A DNA stretch of 61,960 bases from Thermococcus sp. (GTDB taxonomy: Archaea > Methanobacteriota_B > Thermococci > Thermococcales > Thermococcaceae): positions 1 through 61,960 of the forward strand of contig NZ_WANV01000011.1 of NCBI RefSeq assembly GCF_015521605.1. Reading direction: 5' to 3'. Both the position numbers and the translations under genes were made by a program. The notes under the pieces were generated by a model. That model was given only the letters and a program-made list of their open reading frames with translations. It did no database searches and was not told where the DNA came from. This document shows, piece after piece, positions 34,362-43,304 of this stretch (positions are counted from its first letter, which is position 1; every line of letters starts with the position of its first letter).

Positions 34362-34780
34362 GGATTAAGAGAAGGCTCTACTCCCTCGTACCGCTGGTTC
34401 CCCTCGTTGTACTCCTTGGGATGCGTGATATCAGGACGCTCCTGCTGATCCCCCTGGCGCTCATGGCCGTCCAGTGGTACTTCATGGGTGTGCTTTTCCT
34501 GCTGGCAACGTCGGCCTTCCTCATCTATACGAGAACTGGAGGCCTCTATGGCCTCACGGTGATGGTGCTGGCAGTCCTAGCCATTGAGATGGGCTACCTG
34601 GACAGGGAGCGCGCCCCGAGGGAACACTATCTCATCCTGATAGCGGCGGTGGCGATGTCCTTTCCGACCTATCTGCTGATGTCGATGCTCTCCCCGGCAC
34701 TCCCGAGGTTTGAAGTGACCGCACTGGCGGCGCTGCTCCTCGTGGTGCTGTACCTCTTTATATGGTCTGCGGCGTCTTAG
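34358..34780 (+). CDS. Small membrane protein, last gene of the MoxR/DUF58 operon
   Basis: A 140-residue very hydrophobic protein with about four helices. It starts GTG at 34358, inside the last codon of the DUF58 gene, and its stop overlaps the convergent kinase by four bp. It lies where transglutaminase-like membrane proteins are often found in such clusters but is far too short and lacks the Cys-His-Asp triad. No family recognised. Confidence 0.7.
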   Translation: MRIKRRLYSLVPLVPLVVLLGMRDIRTLLLIPLALMAVQWYFMGVLFLLATSAFLIYTRTGGLYGLTVMVLAVLAIEMGYLDRERAPREHYLILIAAVAMSFPTYLLMSMLSPALPRFEVTALAALLLVVLYLFIWSAAS

Positions 34781-35610
34781 ATGCTCCAGCTCCCCGTTTT
34801 TTTCAGCACTTCTCTCGCCATCTCCAGCCCTTTTTTAACGCACTCCTCAACCCCTCTCCCCCTGGAGTACATCGCCAGAAAACCGCCCGCAAAGGCATCC
34901 CCCGCACCGGTGGGATCGACTATCTCGTCCTCGCTTATCGGAAGAGCCGGGAACTCCCTGAACTCGCCGTCGTAGAGCAGAACCCCCCTCTCGCCACGTG
35001 TTATCACAACCAGCTTCGCTCCCCACTCGTGGAGCTTTCTGGCGGCCTCTTCCACCGTTGGGGCCCTGGTTATCGTCAACGCTTCCCTCTCGTTGGGGAA
35101 TATCACCTCGACCCTCGACACTATCTCCCTCATGAGGTCGGTTCTCTCTCTGTAGTCCTCCATGTAGGTAGGGTTAAAATCGAGGCTTACCATCTTACCT
35201 TCCAGTCTTTTTAGGGCCTTGAGCTGTTCTTCCGGTGGAATCGGGGCTATATGGAACAGGCCCGCATCCATGTACTCCTCGGGAATTGGGGTCTCGCCCA
35301 TGTTCCGGGCAACACCCATCTCAACGGGCGCGTCAACGCTCCCGTCCTCGTGGTAAATCATGTATATGTGAATCGTTTTGCCGGGCAGGATTTGAACGCC
35401 CCTGACGTCAAGAACGGACGAGAGCTTTTTGAGCCATTCCTTTGGGAAGTCCTCGCCCACCTTGGTTATCAGGCCGACCCTCGCTCCCGCTAAAGCGGCG
35501 GATGTAGCCACGGCCGCGGCCGCACCCCCTGGGTAGATTATCTCATCCCTTCCCGGAAACCTGATGTGGTCTATTGAGACGTGACCGAGCACCGCCAGGT
35601 CAAGCTTCAT
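34777..35610 (-). CDS. PfkB family carbohydrate/nucleoside kinase
   Basis: A 277-residue ribokinase-fold sugar kinase. N-terminal substrate motif YPGGAAAAVATSAALAGARVG (about residues 25-45), middle part with NPTYMED, and C-terminal PfkB signature DPTGAGDAFAGGFLA (about residue 228) with the catalytic Asp in GAGDAF. ATG 35610 follows GGTGATAATC; an earlier in-frame ATG at 35637 is less likely. Thermococcales have several such kinases (ribose-1-phosphate, cytidine, inositol) and I cannot decide the substrate from sequence. Stop overlaps the convergent gene by four bp. Confidence 0.88.
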   Translation of the reverse strand: MKLDLAVLGHVSIDHIRFPGRDEIIYPGGAAAAVATSAALAGARVGLITKVGEDFPKEWLKKLSSVLDVRGVQILPGKTIHIYMIYHEDGSVDAPVEMGVARNMGETPIPEEYMDAGLFHIAPIPPEEQLKALKRLEGKMVSLDFNPTYMEDYRERTDLMREIVSRVEVIFPNEREALTITRAPTVEEAARKLHEWGAKLVVITRGERGVLLYDGEFREFPALPISEDEIVDPTGAGDAFAGGFLAMYSRGRGVEECVKKGLEMAREVLKKTGSWSI

Positions 35611-35768
35611 GATTATCACCAACACCTGCTTTTTCACAGACTTGTGCCAACCCCTTTAAGCAATTTCCGGTCTGAGTAATCGGCTTCTACCCACACGTTT
35701 AGATGAACATCGAAAAGGTTAAAAGCGCCGAAGAGGGAGATTTTATCAAAGAAAACGGGGTGATTTCC

Positions 35769-37265
35769 ATGGAAAGCGTCTTCCAGAACGAGACAGTCAG
35801 GGAGATACTTACGAGATACCGCCGCATCTGGGCCATAGGCCACGCCCAGAGCGTCCTCGGCTGGGACATGGAGGTCAACATGCCCAAGGAGGGGATACTT
35901 GAGAGGAGCGTCGCCCAGGGCGAGCTTTCCGTCCTGAGCCAGGAGTTCCTCCTCAAGCCGGAGTTCGTCGAGCTGGTGGAGAAGGCTAAATCCATAGAAG
36001 GCCTCAACGAGTACGAGAGGGGCGTTGTCAGGGTTCTCGACCGCTCGATAAGGATAAGCCGCTCGTTCCCGCCGGAGTTCCTCAGGGAGATGAGTGAGGT
36101 AACGAGCCAGGCGACCAAAGCATGGGAGGAGGCCAAGAGGAGCGACGACTACTCCAAGTTTGAGCCCTGGCTGGACAGGATCATAGACCTCGCCAAGAGG
36201 GCGGCTGATTACCTCGGATACGAGGACGAGCCCTACGATGCGCTCCTCGACATGTTCGAGGAAGGACTGACGACCAAAGAAGTTGAGAGGATGTTTGACA
36301 GGCTTGAGAGGGAGCTCAAACCCCTCCTTGAGAGGATAATGGAGGAGGGTAAGGTTCCCCGGAGCCACCCGCTTGAGAAGGAGAAGTACGAGAGGGAGTG
36401 GATGGAGCGCGTAAACGTATGGATACTCCAGAAGTTTGGCTATCCGCTTGGGGTTCGCGCGAGACTGGACGTCTCTGCCCACCCGTTCACGACGGAGTTC
36501 GGTATCCGCGATGTCAGGATAACCACCAGGTATGAGGGCTACGACTTCAGGAGAACTATACTGAGCACCGTCCACGAATTCGGTCACGCGCTCTACGAGC
36601 TTCAGCAGGACGAGAGGTTCATGTTCAGTCCGATTGCCGGCGGCGTCTCCCTCGGAATCCACGAGAGCCAGAGCCGCTTCTGGGAGAACATCGTTGGAAG
36701 GAGCATGGAGTTCGCGGAGCTCATACACCCCGTTCTCAGGGAGAACCTGCCCTTCATGGCGAACTACACTCCTGAGGACGTCTACCTGTACTTCAACATG
36801 GTTCGCCCGGACTTCATCAGGACCGAGTCAGACGTCGTCACCTACAACTTCCACATCCTGCTCCGCTTCAAGCTCGAAAGGATGATGCTCAACGAGGGCG
36901 TCAAGGCGAGGGATTTACCCGAGCTCTGGAACGAAGAGATGGAGAGCCTCCTCGGCATAAGGCCGAAGAGCTACGCCGAGGGAATTCTGCAGGACATCCA
37001 CTGGGCGCATGGAACCGTCGGCTACTTCCCGACCTACAGCATAGGAACGCTCCTCTCGGCCCAGCTCTACTACCACATGAAGAAGGATATTAACGTGGAA
37101 GAGCACATCGCCAGTGCGGACTTCGGGCCGATGAAGGCCTGGCTCCGCGAGAAGATCCACAGGTACGGCTCGATCTATCCACCGAAGGAGCTCCTGAAGA
37201 ACTCCATCGGCGAGGAACTCGACCCGAGCTACTTCATCCGCTGGGTGAAGGAGAGGTACCTCTGA
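35769..37265 (+). CDS. M32 family carboxypeptidase
   Basis: A 498-residue thermostable metallocarboxypeptidase (Taq/Pfu carboxypeptidase family), cytoplasmic, removing C-terminal residues. The metal-binding HEFGH motif is at about residue 268, followed by the conserved IHESQSRFWEN with its third ligand Glu, and HWAHGTVGYFPTYSIG near residue 417. An in-frame start at 35703 would add a non-conserved tail; GGTGATTTCC upstream of ATG 35769 and the sequence SVFQNETVREIL support the chosen start. A TATA-like GGTTAAAAG (about 35718) gives a leader of roughly 20 bases. Confidence 0.96.
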   Translation: MESVFQNETVREILTRYRRIWAIGHAQSVLGWDMEVNMPKEGILERSVAQGELSVLSQEFLLKPEFVELVEKAKSIEGLNEYERGVVRVLDRSIRISRSFPPEFLREMSEVTSQATKAWEEAKRSDDYSKFEPWLDRIIDLAKRAADYLGYEDEPYDALLDMFEEGLTTKEVERMFDRLERELKPLLERIMEEGKVPRSHPLEKEKYEREWMERVNVWILQKFGYPLGVRARLDVSAHPFTTEFGIRDVRITTRYEGYDFRRTILSTVHEFGHALYELQQDERFMFSPIAGGVSLGIHESQSRFWENIVGRSMEFAELIHPVLRENLPFMANYTPEDVYLYFNMVRPDFIRTESDVVTYNFHILLRFKLERMMLNEGVKARDLPELWNEEMESLLGIRPKSYAEGILQDIHWAHGTVGYFPTYSIGTLLSAQLYYHMKKDINVEEHIASADFGPMKAWLREKIHRYGSIYPPKELLKNSIGEELDPSYFIRWVKERYL

Positions 37266-37378
37266 ATTTTCCTTCCTTTTTGGGTGGTTCGTTTAGTGAA
37301 GAAAGATAAACCGAGGTTCAACGCGGACAACGGCTACGCTTTGATGTTATCTTCGGGATACATGACTAGGGGGAATAC

Positions 37379-37438
37379 ATGGCGGCCAAAAAGCGTATCG
37401 ATGAGATTGAGAGGGAGTTTGAGGGGTTCGCTAGGTGA
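37379..37438 (+). pseudogene. Possible short gene remnant (19 codons)
   Basis: ATG 37379 after GGGGGAATAC opens MAAKKRIDEIEREFEGFAR and ends at 37438 inside the 3' end of the convergent ASCH gene. The composition is protein-like (charged helix), but the ORF is very short and the flanks show no continuation. It may be a fragment of a former gene or chance. Confidence 0.2.
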
Positions 37439-37781
37439 GCGGCTCCCCCACCCACCCCACCGGTTCGACCTCTATCGCCGCAACGCCGTACTTCTTTTCT
37501 TTCTCCTCGCTGTAGAACCGCCTGTAAACTTTCACGCCCTCTTCTATGCTCTCCACACCCGGCAAAACGTTCCCAAGACCCTCTTTCTCCAGCATCTCCC
37601 TGAAAGATGAGTAGACGCGGACGTCCTTCACCACGCACATGAGCTTGTTCTCGAAGATTATCGTGTCTCCGGGCCTTATCCCCTGCCTCTTCTCGTCGTA
37701 CAAGCGACCCTCGACCTTCTTTCTTCCCTCCGCTATGGCCTTAAGATACTCCTCTTGGAGACCCATCTTCCACGTTGCCAT
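37431..37781 (-). CDS. ASCH-domain protein
   Basis: A 116-residue single-domain ASCH protein, a PUA-like fold thought to bind RNA or modified nucleosides. The landmark beginning is GLQEEYLKAIAEGRKKVEGRLYDEKRQGI (residues about 7-35) with the Lys/Glu/Arg set, followed by GDTIIFENKLMCVVKDVRVYSSF. Related small ASCH proteins include N4-acetylcytidine amidohydrolase; the charged residues would suit it but this is not proven. It ends inside a possible short remnant and lies ten bases after the flavoenzyme gene on the same strand, so both could be in one transcript. Confidence 0.85.
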   Translation of the reverse strand: MATWKMGLQEEYLKAIAEGRKKVEGRLYDEKRQGIRPGDTIIFENKLMCVVKDVRVYSSFREMLEKEGLGNVLPGVESIEEGVKVYRRFYSEEKEKKYGVAAIEVEPVGWVGEPLT

Positions 37782-37790
37782 CCAACCACC

Positions 37791-38903
37791 TCACAGGAGG
37801 GTTCTGACTATGGCGGGGCTTATCTTTATCAGCCTTGCGAGGAGCTTTGGCCTCTTAAGTATTGCCTTCGCGGTCTTCACGTGGTCATCGAAATCCGCTT
37901 GGGTTTCTATTATCTCTCTCGCCTCAGGACTTCCAAGGACTTCGAAGACCTTTTCGATGTCGTCCTGGCTCATGCCGAGGAACACCCTCCTGAAGCGGAG
38001 CCCGAAGCCCACCTGCTTCCTGACGAAGGAACAGCCCTTCTCATAGTCCCGGAGCCTTCCATCGAGGAGAGCCCTCCGGAGGACGTGGGCGCAGTACATC
38101 CCGTACACTATTCCCCCCGCGGTGGTGGGCTTTATCTGAAGCGCCGCATCGCCGACTAGCGCAACGTTGCCCTTAACCCAGGGCTTCCTCACCCCGAAGC
38201 CGACGCTTCCGCTCTTGAACTCGACTATCGAGGTTGGCTTCAGCATCCTTATCTTCAGGAACCTGTGGAAGGCGTCGAGGCTTCCGAACGTCCCTACCCT
38301 GGCTACGCTCTCGCTAACAGGAGCCACCCAGAAGAAGAACTCGGGGTTTATGTCCCTGTTCACCCAGACCTCGACGAAGTCCCTCTTGAATTCCCCAACC
38401 ACCTCGGTCTCATAACCGCTCAGAAACTCCGCCTTCGTTTGAGCCCCTATCGCCTTCGCCACAGTGCTGTTCACGCCGTCGGCCCCGATGTAGAAATCCG
38501 CCTCCATCTCGATCCTCTCTCCGAGCCTCTGGAGGACGGCCTTTCCATTTTTGAATCCCTGGAATGTGGTCGCCATATAGTAGTCCACACCCTTTTTGAC
38601 GGCTCTCTCTGCCAGCCACCTCTCAAGGGCTTTCCTGTCCACGAGGTATGCCTGGGGCGATTTTCTCTCTATCTCAAAGCTCTGTATCCTGGAGTAGAAA
38701 ACCGCCCCGCGGAGCTTGTTTAAAACTGCGCTCTCCGGAAGGCCAAGCCTCTCGTAGTTCTCGGCCCCTATTATGCCGGTGCAGGCCTTTCCCCCCAAGG
38801 AGCCCTTTCTCTCCACAACCGCCACACTAAATTCCCTCGCGAGCAGGTTGGCGAGGTAGCTGCCAACCGGCCCGGCCCCGATGATAAGAACGTCGTACCT
38901 CAT
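37791..38903 (-). CDS. FAD-dependent oxidoreductase, geranylgeranyl reductase-like
   Basis: A 370-residue flavoprotein of the GGR family, which saturates isoprenoid chains of archaeal ether lipids or oxidises related compounds. FAD-binding motifs: YDVLIIGAGPVGSYLANLLA at the N-terminus, the GADGVNSTVAKAIGA loop (about residue 140) and GNVALVGDAALQIKPTTAGG (about 262). ATG 38903 is preceded by GGTGGGTGAG. A CxxG-type motif (KACTGIIG) appears near residue 41, as in archaeal GGRs. It sits upstream of the ASCH gene and divergent from pcp. Family strong; lipid role an inference, since several paralogues exist. Confidence 0.88.
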   Translation of the reverse strand: MRYDVLIIGAGPVGSYLANLLAREFSVAVVERKGSLGGKACTGIIGAENYERLGLPESAVLNKLRGAVFYSRIQSFEIERKSPQAYLVDRKALERWLAERAVKKGVDYYMATTFQGFKNGKAVLQRLGERIEMEADFYIGADGVNSTVAKAIGAQTKAEFLSGYETEVVGEFKRDFVEVWVNRDINPEFFFWVAPVSESVARVGTFGSLDAFHRFLKIRMLKPTSIVEFKSGSVGFGVRKPWVKGNVALVGDAALQIKPTTAGGIVYGMYCAHVLRRALLDGRLRDYEKGCSFVRKQVGFGLRFRRVFLGMSQDDIEKVFEVLGSPEAREIIETQADFDDHVKTAKAILKRPKLLARLIKISPAIVRTLL

Positions 38904-38963
38904 TCTCACCCACCGGGGGGAGTGCGTTTTAAAACCTAAAAACCTAACCTTTCCGGTGGTACC

Positions 38964-39566
38964 ATGAAAGTGCTCGTGACGGGATTTGAGCCCTTTGGCG
39001 GCGAGGAGATAAACCCCTCCTGGGAAGCTGTTTCAGGGCTTCCGGACGAGATTGGTGGGGCCGAGATAGTAAAGCACCAGCTCCCGGTGACCTTCAACGG
39101 CGTCAGAAGGATACTCCCCCGGCTCATCGTTGGGGAGAGGCCCGAAGTGGTTATCCTGACCGGGCAGGCCGGCGGGAGGCCGAACATAACCGTCGAACGC
39201 GTTGCGATAAACGTCATGGATAGCAAAACGCCCGACAACGAGGGCTTTGCTCCTGAGGACGAGCCGGTCTTTGAGGACGCTCCTGCGGCGTACTTTGCAA
39301 CGCTTCCGATAAAGACAATCGTGAGGGCTTTGAGGGGCGCGAAAATACCCGCTGGGGTTTCCAACACCGCGGGAACCTACGTCTGCAATGCAGCTATGTT
39401 CACGGCGCTCCACACGATAGCCGTCGCCGGAATGGAGACCAGGTCGGGCTTCATCCACGTTCCCTTCAGCCACGAGCAGGCTCTTGAAAAGCCGCGGCCT
39501 TCAATGGCCGTTGAAACGATAAGGAAGGCCATCGAGGTCGCCATTGAGACTTCCCTGAGGGGCTGA
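38964..39566 (+). CDS. pcp: Pyrrolidone-carboxylate peptidase (pyroglutamyl peptidase I, C15)
   Basis: Removes N-terminal pyroglutamate from peptides. The 200-residue length is the family norm. Catalytic triad context: Glu in ITVERVAINV (about residue 80), Cys in TYVCNAAMF (about 142) and His in GFIHVPF (about 166). N-terminal MKVLVTGFEPFGG is the strongly conserved strand-turn. ATG 38964 follows GGTGGTACC. Cytoplasmic enzyme of peptide catabolism; M32 carboxypeptidase is also encoded close by. Confidence 0.97.
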   Translation: MKVLVTGFEPFGGEEINPSWEAVSGLPDEIGGAEIVKHQLPVTFNGVRRILPRLIVGERPEVVILTGQAGGRPNITVERVAINVMDSKTPDNEGFAPEDEPVFEDAPAAYFATLPIKTIVRALRGAKIPAGVSNTAGTYVCNAAMFTALHTIAVAGMETRSGFIHVPFSHEQALEKPRPSMAVETIRKAIEVAIETSLRG

Positions 39567-39614
39567 TAAGCTTTTTAAGTGGCCCCTCCAACCTTCCTAC
39601 AGAACCCCCAGAGG

Positions 39615-41609
39615 GTGAGGCCTATTCTAATCCTCGGAGTGGACATAATAAGCGAGAACCCCAAAAGGTTTGCCGTCGTGAGTTGGTTCAATGGACGGCT
39701 TGAGAGAAAGGGTGAGTTCACCCTCTACAGGCTGATCCGTTTCATCCAGAGCAAGAGGCCGGACATCGTGGCCATGGACAGCGTTACCGAGCTCGGTGAC
39801 GACCTCAGGAAGTTCCTTCGGGCCCTTCCGGGCGGAACGAAGCTCGTCCAGGTGACTGGAAGGCCGGGTGAGCAGAGAAGCCTCCAGAGCCTCGCGAGGG
39901 AGCACGGGATAAGGACAACAGACAGGTTCGACCCCTACGAGGAGGCCAAGCTTTCTGCCCTGCTGGCCAGCAAAGGGGTTGGCTACGAGGTTCTTGCCTT
40001 CGAGGACGAGGTGGTTATCAAGGTCACCCGGGGAAGGAGCCACGGCAAGGGCGGCTGGAGCCAGGATCGCTATAGAAAGCGCGTCCACAACCTTGTAAGG
40101 GACAAGGTGCGGGAGATAGAGGACAGGTTGCGGAGGGCTAACATTCCCTTCGACCTGGAAGTTGAGGAGAAAGACTACGGTCTGGCCAAGGGGGAGTTCA
40201 GGGTCTATGCCAGCAGGGAGGAGCTCATGGGGCTGATAAAGCCCGCGCGCGGCGGGGACGTCGAGGTGAGAATTCAGCCGGTTGAAAGGGCCGAGCTCGG
40301 GTTCACTCCCCTGAGGGGTGAGGAGGCTATACACGAGAGGAGGAGCATCATAGTGGGCATAGACCCGGGGATAACGGTCGGTATAGCGGCGATAGACCTG
40401 AGCGGTCGCATAGTGGCGCTCCACAGCGAGAGAAACATGCCTGTCGGCGAGGTCTTTAGGTTCATAAGCGACGTTGGCCATCCGGTCATCGTTGCCACCG
40501 ATGTAAACCCCGCCCCGGGGTTCGTCGAAAAAATAGCCCGCTCCTTCAAGGCCAACCTCTTTGTCCCCAGGGAAAGCCTCCGCGTTGAGGAGAAGAACGA
40601 ACTCCTGCGGAACCTCGGGGTAAGCGTTGACGACGACCACCAGAGGGATGCTCTGGCGGCGGCCTACAAGGCCTATCTCCGCCTGAAGCCCAAGCTGGAG
40701 CACGTTGATTCCAAACTCCGCGAGGCGGGACTCACGAGAAAAGCCGACGAGATAAAAGCTCTGGTCATTCAGGGTTACAACCTCGGGGAGGCCATGCAGA
40801 AAGTTACACTGCGCGAAAGGCCAAAGGAGGAAGAGGCACCAGAGGAGAGGCCGAGTGTCGATGTCACGCCCTACATAAAGCGCATCCGCGAGCTGGAGAG
40901 GAGGGTAGAGTTCCTTGAGAGGGAAAACGCCGAACTGAGAGAGATAATAAAGGAGCAGAGGAGGACGATAGGTAGGCTTGAGAGACGCATAGCTGACTAC
41001 GACGAGGAGGTCAGGAAGAAGGTTCTCCGCGAGAGGGAGCTTGAGGCGAAGGTTAAGCGCATAGAGGTTCTTGAGAAGCAGCTCCGCGAGGCCAAGGCCG
41101 TCATAGAGCGCCTGAGCAGGGACCTTGTCCACGTGAAGAGGATGAACGTGGTGGAGATAAGGGGCTCTGCCGTCCCCCTGAAGGTCATGAACGTCCTCAG
41201 CTGGCGCGAGCTCGAAAAGCTGGAGCGCGAGATAGGCGTAAAGCGGGGCGATGTTCTGTTCGTGGTGAACCCCGCCGGTGCGGGGAGGGCCATAGCGGAG
41301 GAGCTGGTTGAGAAGGGAATCCGGGCGCTGATAACGGAAAAGCCACTGCCCGAGTCCGTCAGAGAGGTTCTCAGGGAAGCGCACGTCCCATTCTTCACGG
41401 GCGATGAACTCGACGTCAAACGTGTTGATGAGTTCGCTGTTGTCGAACGGGAGACCCTTGAGCGGGCCATAGAGACGCTTCTGGCGGAGTGGGAGAAGGA
41501 GGACCGGGAAAAAGAGGCCGAGAAGTTCCTGAGGCTCATTGAGGAGTACAGGCTGGAAAGGTTGAAGGAGCTGAAAAGGAAGGCGGCGGAGGAGAGCCGG
41601 AAGCCCTGA
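39615..41609 (+). CDS. DUF460-type protein with RNase H-like domains and coiled coil
   Basis: A 664-residue protein. Two RNase H-like segments flank a variable region: the first starts ILGVDIISENPKRFAVVSW (residues 5-24) with AMDSV, the second starts IIVGIDPGITVGIAAIDL (about 250) with the strand VIVATDVN and a DDDHQRDALAAAYKAY motif (about 335) that resembles RuvC-type active-site acids. A coiled coil follows (about 430-510) and a small C-terminal domain. This is the archaeal DUF460 arrangement, a putative nuclease. GTG 39615 is used because the TATA box (CTTTTTAAG, 39569-39578) would start transcription around 39598; the GTG at 39579 lies upstream of that. Confidence 0.88.
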   Translation: MRPILILGVDIISENPKRFAVVSWFNGRLERKGEFTLYRLIRFIQSKRPDIVAMDSVTELGDDLRKFLRALPGGTKLVQVTGRPGEQRSLQSLAREHGIRTTDRFDPYEEAKLSALLASKGVGYEVLAFEDEVVIKVTRGRSHGKGGWSQDRYRKRVHNLVRDKVREIEDRLRRANIPFDLEVEEKDYGLAKGEFRVYASREELMGLIKPARGGDVEVRIQPVERAELGFTPLRGEEAIHERRSIIVGIDPGITVGIAAIDLSGRIVALHSERNMPVGEVFRFISDVGHPVIVATDVNPAPGFVEKIARSFKANLFVPRESLRVEEKNELLRNLGVSVDDDHQRDALAAAYKAYLRLKPKLEHVDSKLREAGLTRKADEIKALVIQGYNLGEAMQKVTLRERPKEEEAPEERPSVDVTPYIKRIRELERRVEFLERENAELREIIKEQRRTIGRLERRIADYDEEVRKKVLRERELEAKVKRIEVLEKQLREAKAVIERLSRDLVHVKRMNVVEIRGSAVPLKVMNVLSWRELEKLEREIGVKRGDVLFVVNPAGAGRAIAEELVEKGIRALITEKPLPESVREVLREAHVPFFTGDELDVKRVDEFAVVERETLERAIETLLAEWEKEDREKEAEKFLRLIEEYRLERLKELKRKAAEESRKP

Positions 41610-41636
41610 CCGGCCTCCTTCTGGAGTTGATGTTAC

Positions 41637-42245
41637 ATGGAGACCGAGGTTAAGGTGACCCTGACTGCCACGGGCATCATCTTCGTGGGATTCCTTACCG
41701 GGCTCTACTACCGGAGGGTGGATCACGTACTCAGAACCCTGTGGACTATGGGGCTTCTTGTGGGCTTAATGCTGGTTCAGCGCACTTTTAAGCCTCCCCG
41801 GGGCGTCATCGGAGCCCTTTTGGGGCCCCTGTTCAACGTCAGGACCGTCATGATACTGGCGATATTCCTGGCCGTTCATGTGAGCCTCGTGAACGTCCCC
41901 TTCACCCACTACGACCTGTTTCACAGGGAGTGGAGAAACGCCGACATGATAAGCCACTTCCTCGGAGGGTTGGTCCTCTGGCTGATGATAGCAGAGGTTC
42001 TCAGCGGTCTCTCAAGGGAGGGCTTTGGAATATCCCGGAGGGAGGTGATCCTCTACTCCTTCTTGATATTCTACGGCCTTGCCCTTGGGTGGGAAATCGC
42101 AGAAAAGCTCAGCGAGGGCAGTATAGGTTTCATACAAGAGAGCACACTCAACAAGCTCAGGGACGTCGTCATGGACACTCTGGGGGCTTTCTCTGGCCTC
42201 TGGCTGGTGGCGAGAAAAGGGTACCCGTTTGAGCTGTCTGATTAG
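41637..42245 (+). CDS. DUF2238-like polytopic membrane protein
   Basis: A 202-residue membrane protein with about six helices. The conserved loop FTHYDLFHREWRNADMISHFLGG (about residues 87-110) and YGLALGWEIAEKLSEG (about 145-160), with His, Asp and Glu near the membrane, match the DUF2238/YjdF-like family. It starts 27 bases after the DUF460 gene and could share its message, although the Shine-Dalgarno (GGAGTTGATG) is modest. The stop overlaps the convergent regulator by four bp. Function unknown. Confidence 0.75.
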   Translation: METEVKVTLTATGIIFVGFLTGLYYRRVDHVLRTLWTMGLLVGLMLVQRTFKPPRGVIGALLGPLFNVRTVMILAIFLAVHVSLVNVPFTHYDLFHREWRNADMISHFLGGLVLWLMIAEVLSGLSREGFGISRREVILYSFLIFYGLALGWEIAEKLSEGSIGFIQESTLNKLRDVVMDTLGAFSGLWLVARKGYPFELSD

Positions 42246-42538
42246 ACCCTGCTCAGGATCTCCCTGAGGGTCCGGAGGTACTCAGCCGTTTCCCCGGCCC
42301 CTTTCTCCGTTATCCTCACTGCGGTTCTGGGCCTGTCGGCTATAACCTTGTAGATTTCAACGTAGCCGGCCCTTTCAAGGGTTTTAAGGTGGGAATCCAG
42401 GTTGCCGGGGGTGACGTCGAGAACTCCGAGGAGGTCCCTGAAGAGCACCCTCTCCCTGGGCAGGAGGTAGAGCATTATGGCGAGCCTTATTGGATTGCCC
42501 AGAGTGTGGTTCTTCGTCAGCTCCCTGATGGCCTCCAT
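42242..42538 (-). CDS. Winged-helix regulator paired with membrane protein
   Basis: A 98-residue single-domain winged helix (PF13601-like): LGNPIRLAIMLYLL, FRDLLGVLDVTPGNLDSHLKTLERAGYVEIYK and a wing RPRTAVRITEKG. It starts four bases after the stop of the upstream membrane gene, so it is translated from the same transcript. Such regulators with a membrane partner are common in archaea; the membrane protein may sequester or sense. DNA target unknown. Confidence 0.88.
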   Translation of the reverse strand: MEAIRELTKNHTLGNPIRLAIMLYLLPRERVLFRDLLGVLDVTPGNLDSHLKTLERAGYVEIYKVIADRPRTAVRITEKGAGETAEYLRTLREILSRV

Positions 42539-42542
42539 GGTC

Positions 42543-43157
42543 TCACCGCTCTATCGCTTTGAAGGCCGAGTAGATGTAGAGCAACACGGCCAGCGAGAAC
42601 CCCAGACCAACGAGGAAGCCTGCCCACGCCATTGCCCCGGACTCCATGCCCCTGGCGACGGGTACCCCCATGGCCGGAATGAGGAACGCTGGGACTATCT
42701 CACGCTCGATTCCTCCGTATTTGGCAAAGACCAGCCACATCGCGAAGACCGAGAATGCTATGAAACTCAGGAACCCAACGGCCATGCTCGCCTCTGCGTT
42801 GACCCCGAGGTGCATTCCGGGTATAACTCCCCACCCGAGGACTATTCCCGTGATCCAGGCCAGGGTTATCAGAATCCCTCCAGTTGTCGAGACCTCTGCT
42901 TTCCTCCCCGTAATCCGTCCGAGCCTCTGGAGCCGCCTCCATACCTTTCCGGTAAACCCCATGGCGGCGATGAAGGCAACGGGCCAGTATACAAGGTTGA
43001 ACTGCCAGGAAGGCTTGAACACGCCTATGATGGTGTAGTAGAACAGCATCACAGAAAGCCATGCCCCAAAGTTCATCGCCCCGTACATCTTTCCGGCCGC
43101 TATCAGCTTGCCTTCAACCCTCTCCAGCACGTCCTTCAGCTCCCTAACTTCCTCCAT
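42543..43157 (-). CDS. Multi-pass membrane protein co-transcribed with winged-helix regulator
   Basis: A 204-residue protein with about six membrane helices (from residue 33 on) after a charged helical N-terminus (MEEVRELKDVLERVEGKLI). ATG 43157 follows GGTGG; an in-frame start nine bases upstream overlaps that site. It is immediately upstream of the winged-helix gene. I do not recognise the family; a sensor-like partner of the regulator is plausible from arrangement only. Confidence 0.75.
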   Translation of the reverse strand: MEEVRELKDVLERVEGKLIAAGKMYGAMNFGAWLSVMLFYYTIIGVFKPSWQFNLVYWPVAFIAAMGFTGKVWRRLQRLGRITGRKAEVSTTGGILITLAWITGIVLGWGVIPGMHLGVNAEASMAVGFLSFIAFSVFAMWLVFAKYGGIEREIVPAFLIPAMGVPVARGMESGAMAWAGFLVGLGFSLAVLLYIYSAFKAIER

Positions 43158-43304
43158 ACTTTCCACCCTCCAAGAATATGGCGGCGGATTATTTATAGGG
43201 TGGGGTTTCTCTGGGTTTCAGAATCATTCGGTACCTTTGATGCCGGGATGTGAAGATACTATTAAATACAGGGTAACCGTTTATCTTGGATTGGTGGTGA
43301 TGCT

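Noticed and set aside
37284-37610. 108-codon plus-strand open frame after the carboxypeptidase gene
   Set aside because: Most of it is antisense to the conserved ASCH gene and its translation is not protein-like.
39627-41726. 699-codon minus-strand open frame over the DUF460 gene
   Set aside because: It mirrors the coding strand, shows no recognisable domain, and its start lies in the next gene; a shadow of strong codon bias.
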